64,000 nucleotides of DNA, taken from positions 16,232,341 to 16,296,340 of the forward strand of contig OY754981.1 of the NCBI GenBank assembly GCA_963576475.1, in the 5' to 3' direction. Numbering within the stretch: position 1 is the first letter of the stretch; each line of letters opens with the position of its first letter. Shown piece after piece: positions 55,711-64,000 of the stretch. This DNA is from Molanna angustata. Its lineage: Eukaryota; Arthropoda; Insecta; Trichoptera; Molannidae. The translations under genes and the position numbers were made by a program. The notes under the pieces were generated by a model. That model ran no database searches. It was not told where the DNA came from and worked only from the letters and a program-made list of their open reading frames with translations.

Positions 55711-55880
55711 ATTGTTATTTAAATTTATCTAGTTATAGTTAGTTGGTGTGTGGGCAGTGATGTTATTATAACCGTTGGTTGTTAGTTAAGTTATATGACT
55801 ATTCAGTGGCCTGCGCTGCTCTAACTTTCTCTCCTGGCACACAGTGAACAACTGAAACTGGTTTGTCGATGAATGATTGC
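55711..55880 (-). promoter_or_regulatory. 5' UTR and likely promoter of the PEBP gene
   Basis: On the minus strand upstream of the ATG: CAACAGTTTCAGTT.. no, more exactly a GTTTCAGTTGTTCACTGTG stretch (initiator-like TCAGT near 55855) and a CATATAACTTA element near 55795. The order is not canonical and no start site can be fixed. The sequence is less AT-rich than the intron. Confidence 0.3.
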
Positions 55881-56399
55881 TAAAACCGTTCTTTCGACAC
55901 TCTGACATTTTCATTTTTTTATAATTAAACTATTTCTCAAACAATGAATTGAATTAATTCGCAATGGCGTAGTTGGAAATTTTTTATATGCAAATTCTCA
56001 AATATTATTTTTTTTTTCAGATAAACTTGTCACCTGTCCATACACTTTTAAGTATAAGAAATAATTCATTCAAAGTATAAAAAAGAAAATTTAATACATA
56101 TTAATTAAAATGATTTCACATCATTTGATTGAAATTAATGGGGATCAATAAAGCTAGTCCTGATCGAAAAATGTAAAAATATATTTACCTACATATTGCA
56201 TTCTTCTTCTTCTTTGGCCTAGTATATGTTCCATTTACTTGGGGTCGGCACTCCTAGTACATATCGATTTTTTTAACATTTACCGAAAATTATTAACATT
56301 TTTATGAAATGAGTTTGTTCAATATTTTTGCATCATGGTGCCGAGATTGTTGATCCAGAGGGCTCCATGACCTACTATTCGTACCATGCATTGTTTTTA
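55881..56399. other. Intergenic DNA with a (TTC)n repeat start
   Basis: TTCTTCTTCTTCTTTGGCCTA at about 56204 resembles the (TTC)n-starting repeats at 12893 and 13472. No gene. Confidence 0.4.
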
Positions 56400-56740
56400 T
56401 TGTTGTTCATTCTAGCGTTCTGCGAAGGGGCCGTTGACAGTAACCATATGCGTCAGAGATTGGATTTATGACAGGTATTATGGCGGACACCGGGACCTGG
56501 TTGATCTGTTTTGTGTGAGCCCATATGTTTGTTGAGGTAATGATTGTGAGTGCAGAAAGTTGAGATTGTGTACATATTTTGTGTGGAACGGGAAAAATCA
56601 CCTGGTTCATAATTGCATATAATTGTCAATAAAAATTGTAAACTGCTAGCCCTAGAACAGAATTTCCTAGTTGGGCAGCAGTAATCTACTTGTTGTCATT
56701 ATAAATATGGTGTGATAAAAGGTAAATAAATAAATAAATA
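56400..56740 (+). repeat. LINE 3' tail with (AAAT)n end
   Basis: Starts TTCTAGCGTTCTGCGAAGGGG CCG, shared with 25425 and inverted near 1600. It then continues through GGACACCGGGACC and ends TAAATAAATAAATAAATA at 56722-56738. It is the 3' UTR of the R1/I-like LINE. Confidence 0.5.
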
Positions 56741-56769
56741 TGCGGAACGGGTGGTGGTGCGAGTAAAGA

Positions 56770-57245
56770 GTAGCGATTGTTCAATATTCTTTATTTAAAT
56801 ATTTTATTATGAAAACTTGGTATTTCTTCAATGCCATTTTATGAAAGTGATGTGCCTTTTTACCAATTTGAAAATAAATTTTTCATATTTTAAGTTTCCT
56901 GAGCTTGGGTCACTTTAAAATATTTGACGTTTAAAAAAACTGAGAAGCACTATTCAGATATCCTTAAAAATCTAATGGCGTCTAAGCGAGTATTAGATAT
57001 ACATATTTGCAAAATTTGAAAATAATCTAATGAGTACTTTAGTCTATTATTACACAATACATAGCACACAGCACGCATCACACAGTACATAGCACACACA
57101 CACACAGATACATTGTGATGAAACTTTCAAAATACAATCTCAGCATGATACTAGTTGATAACCTGCAATAAAAAATAGCTTTAAAAATTGCGAAAACATA
57201 ACTCTCCACTATATCTCCTTGAGTTAATGAGTAGTAAGAAATATG
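56770..57245 (+). repeat. Repeat family D, copy 2
   Basis: Same blocks as copy 1; about as long and slightly diverged. Confidence 0.75.
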
Positions 57246-58544
57246 TATGTTTTTTGTTAAGTTTTTTGTTTGCGTCCAAAGCATTAGTTTGTTCGTAGTA
57301 TTAAAAAATATAATGACTTAAAATGTTAATCATTGAATAAACATAAAAAAATATTCTTTTATCATTCTACCACACTGTTATCGTGATTATTTAATTGTTA
57401 TAATATGAACGAGTAACCTTTTTAATCAGGTTTAACTGATTACAATATTAATATAAACCAATTAAAAATATCATAAAGTTTGATAAATATTGCTATAATA
57501 TTATCAACAACGATTTTGGTATTCATTCACATTTGAAGAAATAGTTTATTTTCAAGGAAAATTTATGCAATTACATAATTCTGCTAATGTGCATATTAAA
57601 TACGTATTAGTAATAACAATGAAGTAATTGTGTAATTAATCAAAAATGAATACATGAATATATAAATATTGTAATAAAAAAACTTGCAATACTTACATAG
57701 TAACCTCATTGTAATAAGGCTAAAAAAGAAGGCCTTTAATACAGTAAAATAATTCAATGCGTTTGACCAATTGTTCGGTGGTATATAAATATTGAGTCTT
57801 TAAATTATTTAGTTTGAACCTTGATAATGACGAGTCACCTCGGAGAAAATGTTCTGCCATAGTTTGTCGAATTTGGTTGAAAAATGCTTTGATATATTTT
57901 GTTCATTTATTCTGCGTTATGTTGAATAGTAAATTTACACCGCATGAAAATAAGCCAGCCAACAACACAATCGCCATCTTTCGAATGACACTGAAACTTT
58001 TTTTCCAACACCAACATTGAAACTTTTTTTCTATTAAGAAATGTAATATGCTACAACACACACATCAATATTAATATTAAAAAACTTCCCCATTCATGAC
58101 AAATTCTTACAAGTCAATTATTTACACGTCAACAAATCATATTTTTTTTCATATTTTTACTTTTTCTCCTAATAAGCAGGTTGGTAGGATATAATGACGA
58201 GACATTTTTCTGCCGTGGTTTTATAAATGATTTTTATACCTTAAATATAATACAAATGTTTGAAAAAAAATGACACTGAAGAGCTGAGTTCAAGAAAACT
58301 GGAAATCTTAAGTACAATTTTTTCATTTTTATGGACACTTTTTTTCCTATCTTAAGCCCTCGCTTTAAACTAGACACTTCATTATCATTAATCTCTCGTT
58401 TGTTAGATTGTATTCGTCCTTTTCCTCATGACTGAGGATAGCGGCTGTAGTCCATCGCCACACGTGTGGCCTGCCTCCATGCCAATCTGTTTTGGGCTAA
58501 ACGCAGAGCACCAGTCACCGAAGACCCCATTGTGGACTAAACCA
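57246..58544. other. AT-rich, no gene seen
   Basis: No supported exon. 58440-58540 is GC-richer (GGCTGTAGTCCATCGCC) and may be LINE 3' sequence. Confidence 0.4.
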
Positions 58545-58790
58545 AATTACTCCATCTGACTTCTAAAGATATTGTAGAACTCCATATAATAATTATATCC
58601 ATGATATGGGTAATCGTGAGGGTATTGATTTCGCCGATTGAACCAGACTTGCCCCCCTGGTCGGTGAGCGACCACGAGATCTCCGTCCTTCCACGCTGCC
58701 CATCACAACAAGCTTCTCGAGGCAATCTGGTTCCCTTCTGGCAATGTGTCCAAAGAATTGAAGGATACGTCTGTAACATATCATAGACAG
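58545..58790 (-). pseudogene. LINE C-terminal end, minus strand
   Basis: The minus frame reads MICYRRILQFFGHIARREPD, CLEKLVVMGSVEGRRSRGRS, PTRGASLVQSAKSI.. to a stop. The pattern R-R-I-L-x-F-F-G-H-I-A-R..L-E-K-L..G-x-V-E-G-R-R-x-R-G-R-x-P-T-R is typical of a lepidopteran LINE family; the residues after PTR have lost the usual W-x-D. The 3' part (GGGGCAAGTCTGG..TCAATCGGCGAAATC..) is the same as in the foldback pair at 3465-3680. Confidence 0.75.
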
Positions 58791-59265
58791 ACGATCTTCG
58801 ACCTAAAGAATTATGTAGATGAAAGATTTATTATTTTAGCTCTGTCGAGATACGGAAGTCCTTCATATTTATGTTGTTATCGACACATAAGTGTCTTTTT
58901 CTAATAACCAATAATATTTACCTACCCACAATATCTATTTATATTTATGAAAAACCAATAACAAGGTTACATAGAATTCAAAAGTATATTAGAAAAACAA
59001 ACTGTTTGCGTAAAGTGTGTCGTAATAATAGTAACAATAATTGTTATTGAACGATTAATAATTATTATTGAACGAAAGGGGATGAAAGAAAAAGCGAAAA
59101 TATATTTTATCCACGTATATTGCGGTATACAAGTAGTAGTGTCATTTGACTATATTCCAGTGTTCTATATTTCATTCCCAGAAAAATAAATTGTAGAAAA
59201 CATCAGCGGGCCTATTACGGTTCTTTTATCGCGGCAATATACATAAGTTTTTACGCTACATGTGT
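58791..59265. other. AT-rich, no gene seen
   Basis: Nothing recognised. Confidence 0.4.
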
Positions 59266-59515
59266 TTCTTAGAATATAATCATATCCTTATTCTGTTTTC
59301 CGTGGACACTATCCCGCGTAAACTTCCGCGCATTATGTGTAAAAACTTCCGTTCGCCGTTCGTTACGCGGTATTCTGATTGGAGTGAAATACGTATTTAT
59401 TCGACATGTGAATTTATTCGCAGTGTTATGTGCAGCATATCGAGATGGTGTTATGTTTTGTGTAAAGACATAAAGCGACGTGTACACACATTCGTTCGTT
59501 TCTAGGATTATAGTT
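59266..59515 (+). promoter_or_regulatory. Possible promoter/5' UTR of a plus-strand gene
   Basis: GC- and CpG-richer than its surroundings (ACTATCCCGCGTAAACTTCC, GTTCGCCGTTCGTTACGCGG), directly before a short ATG-starting exon. No TATA box seen. The long open frame 59260-59505 through it has no coding pattern I recognise. Confidence 0.35.
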
Positions 59516-59570
59516 ATGAATGACAGCTCCAGATACGTATCTTTCAGGGCATCGATTAAGAAATTCTCAC
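59516..59570 (+). CDS. Possible first coding exon of an unidentified gene
   Basis: ATG at 59516 opens 18 codons, MNDSSRYVSFRASIKKFS, plus one base, followed by a strong donor GTGAGTAT (59571). It is preceded by a CpG-richer region and is on the plus strand, pointing to the window's right end; no second exon was found within the remaining 4.4 kb. A basic, Ser/Arg-rich N-terminus. It could also be chance, since only 55 bp support it. Confidence 0.4.
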
Positions 59571-59984
59571 GTGAGTATAAAAAAACTTAATTAAGTTCGT
59601 CATTTTTGAGCATGAAATATATATTATAGGATCTCCTTCCCTCTGACCTTGGCAATAGCAATATTCCTCAAGTACCTATTATTTATCCCGGTGTAATGTC
59701 CAAGAAATATTTTGCTGAATTTTTTCGCAAATGAAGTTAATTTAGATGGATTACGTCAGTGTTTGTGACGTCATTGTCGAGAGAATTTACGCACTTCTTG
59801 GATGTCTGGTGAGAAGCGAAAACAATTTAATATCCATTCTTGAATAATATAATAAGGGCGTCTTGTCTTCCTGGTCGACTCACTAATGGTATCAACGTCA
59901 AATTTATCATCGCCTATTTAATGTATTTAAGGGGTAGCCTGTTGCCAGCATACCTATTTTAATTCTCACTTACCCAAGAGGATA
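59571..59984 (+). other. Possible intron, no gene seen
   Basis: AT-rich; nothing recognised. Confidence 0.35.
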
Positions 59985-60240
59985 TAGTAGGGAGTTATTA
60001 ATTTTCAATTTTTAAGGCTAGTTTTTATTGCAGATTATCAACTAGATTAATGCTGAGCAGCACACAAACAGATCACAATGTATCTGTGAGTGTATTATGC
60101 TGTGTACTATAATATTATATGCTATGTTCTGTGTGCTTTATACGACGTGTTTATTTTACTTATCGAATATAGACTAATGTACTCCTTCAATTCTTTTAAA
60201 ACTTTGCGAATTTGTGTACCTAATACTCGTTTAGACCAAT
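59985..60240 (-). repeat. Repeat family D, inverted partial copy
   Basis: The complement shows CAATGTATCTGTG in reverse, GCTGAGATT/GCTGAGCAG, TTGATAATCTGCAATAAAAAC and CTCCCTACTATATCCTC. Confidence 0.65.
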
Positions 60241-60405
60241 TAATTAATTAATGAAATAATGAATAAATTATTTATATAATAATAAATAAATTATATATTT
60301 ATTTAATTATTAATTAATTAATTTAGTAATTAATTAATTAATTTATTTTTTTATTTATTTATTTATTTGTTTATTTATTTATTTATTTATCCTTTTACAT
60401 ACATA
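60238..60405. repeat. (TTAA)n and (TTTA)n simple repeats
   Basis: TTAATTAATTAATG, ATTAATTAATTAATTTAG, then (TTTA)n from 60345 to 60392. Confidence 0.9.
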
Positions 60406-61689
60406 CATTATAACACATTTTGATGACAGTAATATATTAAATAAGAAAAAAAAATTAAAAAGGTATACACTGGACAAAAAAATAAACCAAAACAGTAAAA
60501 TCATAAATTCTAAAATGAAAACATAAATAGATTTTAGCTAACATAAAAAAAGAAAATAAACCAAAACATTAAATAAAAAAGTATAATAAATACTAAAAAT
60601 AGCAGTTGTGGCAGTGTCATGTAAATTATAAATACACAAAAAAATTATACAAATCCCCATTGAAAATATCGCAAGTAGTTTCTCTCATAAAAAAAATGTG
60701 TAGGTATATCTTCCGTTTATATTAATTTTTGGACAGCATAAAAATGTCACCTAAATGAGAGTATTCATTCCCAATATTATGGAGACGACTGAATAGTGAG
60801 TTGTATTCTGTCTGTGTACGTGTATTGATGTAATAAAATGGTGCTGTCTGTCTGGTGAATTATCGTGGTATTAATGTGCTTTATCTGAAATTTCTGAAAA
60901 CCTATAAGGCGTAGGCGTAAAGTTATATTTCGCAATGATTGAATTGTCATTAAATATTTTATAGGTTTATTTACTTAACCTGAAAATTTAATATAAATGT
61001 CAAGACATATTTTCAGATTTTCTTGTCTATTTTAATTTACAAATATTATACATATATTGCTCTACGCTATATAGTCTATAAAAAATGTAAGATAAACACT
61101 GAAATTCGGGGTATGCCATTGTTTTTCTTATTTTTATACAGTACATTTTCAAAAAGTTATATAATATTTTTCTTCATTAATATACAAACTATCTAATTTA
61201 TTTTTTTCAAAACGATTTTATTAGTAATAATGATTTTAAATCCAATTTTAGAATTAGGTACGCTGCCAGTAGGCGCCTCCCTAATGTCCATTTTTATTGC
61301 CAAAAACGTTTTTAATCATTACGATATAGAACTTTCTTTTAGTTGGTATTCAATGAACGATTTAGTCAAAAGATGATTATGCCAAAACATAAGACACTTT
61401 CTCCTTTGTATTCATTGGTACAACATAATTATCAAAACTTAATTATTTGGACATAGTTTATTAATTGTGCTCATATATTATTTTCCTTCTAATAAATTAA
61501 TAAACATTCTTACATAGGTACAATATTTTTGGTTTTATTTTTTTTTTGCAAATTCTTCATTATCAAATGCACTGTCTTGTACCTATATTTATCCAACACA
61601 AATATTTAAAGATTATTTTTATAATATTTATCCATCAAATCTAATCATAGATTATTTTTTTTCCTAATATTTAAAATTACAACCAATTC
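60406..61689. other. AT-rich, no gene seen
   Basis: A-rich to 60640, then unremarkable. Confidence 0.4.
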
Positions 61690-62125
61690 ACTACACAAAG
61701 TATTCAAATTTTGTATGGAAAATTGTTGGCATTTTTATGATATTTTGTGAAATTATATTTGATTTCAAAATTTAATTATGATAAATGTAGGTATAATTCT
61801 TTAATGACATTTTACTAAAGTGTTGTGCCTTTAAAGCAATTTGAAAATAAATATATCAAATTTTAAGTTTCCTGATTTGTGGTCACTTTTAAATATTTAA
61901 AAAGTACTGATCAGATATCCATCAAAATCTAAGGGGTCCCAAGCAAATATATGTAGATATACAAAATTGCAAAATTTGATAATTACGAATGAGTACTTTA
62001 GTCTTTAATCGATAAAGTATAATTAATACGCCGTACACAGCATATAGCACAAAGCTCACACACAGACATATTATGATGAAACTTTCAGAATACAATCTCA
62101 CCATGATACCAGTTGATATTCCTAT
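61690..62125 (+). repeat. Repeat family D, copy 3
   Basis: Same ordered blocks as copies 1 and 2 (TTGTGCCTTTAAAGC, GTTTCCTGATTTGTGGTCA, CCGTACACAGCATATAGCAC, GATGAAACTTTCAGAATACAA); more diverged. Confidence 0.7.
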
Positions 62126-62141
62126 TTAATTTATGTATCTG

Positions 62142-62913
62142 ATGGTCACTTTCACCAACGTCCCCTAACTCTTAGGTGCTACCTAAGAATTCTTATGTAG
62201 CACCTAACGTGAATTTTCGTTTCACCACCTACATAAGAGTTACCTAAGACGCTAAGAGCCCCCTAATTCTGGGGAGCCGATTTCCGCCACCTAAACGAAT
62301 ACTTAAGAAACAACTGTCAAAATGACAGTCAGTATATAGCGATTTAGTAGCACAATATTGTCAATTGTGTTTAAAATTTTAATTTTTCGTCGATTTACAC
62401 GCATTTTGAAAATAAAAATGAATAGGATTATAAATGCCGTAATGTTTCAAACTCTCATCGACGGTTAAATTTGGTTGCCGTTTTCTTTCGATTGGCATTT
62501 CCTAAAATACAAGACAAAATTGCTAAATGATTTCCTCAATATTTATGTATAACATTAAGATTGCATTTTTAGGCATTGAACATACATTATATTAGTAATA
62601 GCACAAGTAATAGTTACTTATTAACGAGAAAATAACTAAAATCAACTAAACGAAAACTGAATTATTTGGAAATGTTGAACGAAATCACAACGTAATTGAC
62701 AGAAAGTGACAGTCATAGAAAAAACATGATGCAATATGATGCATTCCAAATACAAATGTTGCCACTGTATAAACAAAAATAATCGTTTTGAATTCCTAGC
62801 TAGGGAACAGATAAAATAGACTGGTGAAAACCAAACGATACGTTAGGGGCTACCTAAGCTTAGGTGATACCCAGCTATGTGACAGTTTAGGTAACATTGG
62901 TGAAAGTCACCAT
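62142..62913. mobile_element. 772 bp element with terminal inverted repeats
   Basis: The left end ATGGTCACTTTCACCAACGT and the reverse complement of the right end, ATGGTGACTTTCACCAATGT, match at 18 of 20. Subterminal copies of CTACCTAAG/CTTAGGT occur at both ends, including a hairpin GTGCTACCTAAGAATTCTTA..GTAGCAC near 62176. No ORF. Non-autonomous DNA transposon; no clear target duplication. Confidence 0.65.
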
Positions 62914-62971
62914 AAGTCATCAAAACAATACCAAACTATATAAATGTAACTTAAATGCAAGTATTTCATAC

Positions 62972-63077
62972 CTCTCGATTGCGCCATCGCGAGTTGTGTT
63001 ATTTGTCCAACTTGTTCGACAAATTTCTTCAAATCGTTTTCCATTTCCGAAGTCTTCCTTGTTTGAAACTTTTCCAT
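62972..63077 (-). CDS. Weak candidate first exon, minus strand
   Basis: ATG at 63077 directly follows an in-frame TAA and opens 35 codons, MEKFQTRKTSEMENDLKKFV then EQVGQITQLAMAQSR, before a fair donor AG/GTATGA (62971). The peptide is charged and predicted helical. It could also be the start of a retroelement Gag or ORF1. The next 58 bp lead into the TIR element; no second exon was found. Confidence 0.25.
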
Positions 63078-63299
63078 TTAAAAGTTTTCCAACGCACATC
63101 TGAGAGTTGTTTCGATTTTCGTAAAGATTTATTCTCTCATTTCCCTCTCCTCTACCTCTCATTATCCCTTCGTTTTCCTTTAATTGCTTTCAATTATTCT
63201 TATATTAATATATTTTTTTTCTACTTTATTACACCCTTTCCTTAGACTGCACTTATCTGTCTGTCTGCACTGGAATTTTTCCAATCGATTATTAACTAT

Positions 63300-63475
63300 G
63301 TAACTTCCCGACCAGAGAGAGTTCTTTCTCTGTTCTCCTTTGTGGTTGGTAGTGGGGTCAGCTCTTCTTACTGCGCTCCTCCACTTCATTAAATCATGAG
63401 CATCGTCCTCAGAAACATTAAATGCCCTCACATCCTCCGCCACCAAGCCCTTCCATAGTCTTTTGGGACTAGTTA
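63300..63475 (-). pseudogene. LINE 3' end, second copy of the 7545-8522 family
   Basis: The minus frame reads MVAEDVRAFNVSEDDAHDLM, KWRSAVRRADPTTNHKGEQR, KNSLWSGSYIVNN. It matches VAENMQECDVSEDDAQDRAK, WRSAVRRADPTT.. at the end of the 7545-8522 ORF. Very short, truncated on its 5' side at 63475. Confidence 0.8.
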
Positions 63476-64000
63476 GAGATCATTTACTTCCAGAATTCGC
63501 TTGTTCTCCGCGACAATGCCTGTTAAAACTGTTTTGCGTTTCCAGCTGAGTGATAATCAAATTTGAATTCGTATATAGATAGATAGATTTTTGTGATATT
63601 ATAATATGCTGATGGTTTCCACGCACAATATTACATTCCAGAAAGAAAAAAAATAATTGTTATAGATAAGTCTAAAGCAGAAAGGATCGCCGCTCTCAGT
63701 AAAGTGCCAAATCAATTGTAAATCAGCATTAGGTTGAATATTTTACGATACAAAGATCTTTTTTAGTCTTTGACTTTTTTTCCTTGTTTCAATAGGGTAT
63801 CAAAAGCCAAAAAGGAAAAAACCCTCGTTTATCACGGTTTTGAATTAATTTCACGCAAGGCAATATTGATACAAGGGATTGAAGTTATTATTCGTGTCTT
63901 TTCGTTTCCTTTCTTGGTAGCACGTAGTTGGCACAATTATCCTTTGAAAATTCTCTGCATCATTAAAATTTGTCAAGCACTAAAGCCTGATAAATTACAT
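63476..64000. other. No gene seen
   Basis: AT-rich to the window edge. Confidence 0.4.

Noticed and set aside
62955..63245. 96-codon plus-strand frame rich in Leu/Phe/Ser
   Set aside because: Low-complexity antisense of a charged minus frame; no motif and no splice support.

Overview
This is about 64 kb of AT-rich, intron- and transposon-dominated eukaryotic nuclear DNA. It looks like an insect, most likely a moth or butterfly. The basis is spliced genes with GTAAGT/AG junctions, endless short TAGGTACC/ACCTAC-type runs, (AATA)n and (GAAT)n tails, RTE-like LINE ends that finish in (GATGAT)n, and a LINE C-terminus ending ..GKAYVQQW.., all of which I associate with Lepidoptera. That assignment is an inference; no species can be named.

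Cellular genes are few. (1) The best supported is a four-exon gene on the minus strand (coding exons 55710-55456, 49372-49280, 42596-42548, 40814-40621). All three introns have GT..AG borders, the phases agree (0, 0, 1), and the product is a 196-residue secreted phosphatidylethanolamine-binding protein (PEBP) with signal peptide, DPDAP motif and GPxPPxGxxxHRYxF motif. (2) On the plus strand, a GC-rich, Gly/Pro-rich coding exon at 26429-26738 has clean splice sites. A probable non-coding first exon with a GTGAGT donor at about 21640-21814 may belong to the same gene; the protein is not recognised. (3) A short plausible first coding exon lies at 59516-59570 (+). (4) A weaker one lies at 62972-63077 (-).

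Everything else is mobile or repetitive DNA. 1.5-9.5 kb: LINE remnants, a tRNA-derived SINE, and a LINE reverse transcriptase ORF (7545-8522, -). 9.7-12.4 kb: a possible 2.7 kb terminal-inverted-repeat element holding a GC-rich hairpin cluster. 12.8-13.8 kb: nested LINE debris. 14.7-17.0 kb: a Penelope-like element (PLE) cluster with a GIY-YIG endonuclease ORF, an RT C-terminal remnant and a 989 bp palindrome, plus hammerhead-ribozyme-like motifs. 18.7-25.8 kb: SINE, foldback MITEs and the putative promoter/first exon. 28.6-30.3 kb: a repeat split by a LINE with inverted halves. 33.7-37.5 kb: a complete Ty3/Gypsy-type LTR element with identical LTRs whose single 864-codon ORF has Gag, protease and integrase but no reverse transcriptase. 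40.6-55.7 kb: the PEBP gene, whose introns are packed with a 470 bp (AATA)n-type satellite, a cluster of related ~1 kb repeats, several SINE families and a tandem duplication whose two copies carry different insertions. 56-64 kb: LINE tails, repeat copies and another TIR element.

There is no operon-like cooperation between genes here. The host genes are separate, and the main biology visible is layered transposition. Boundaries of repeats are estimates made by eye.
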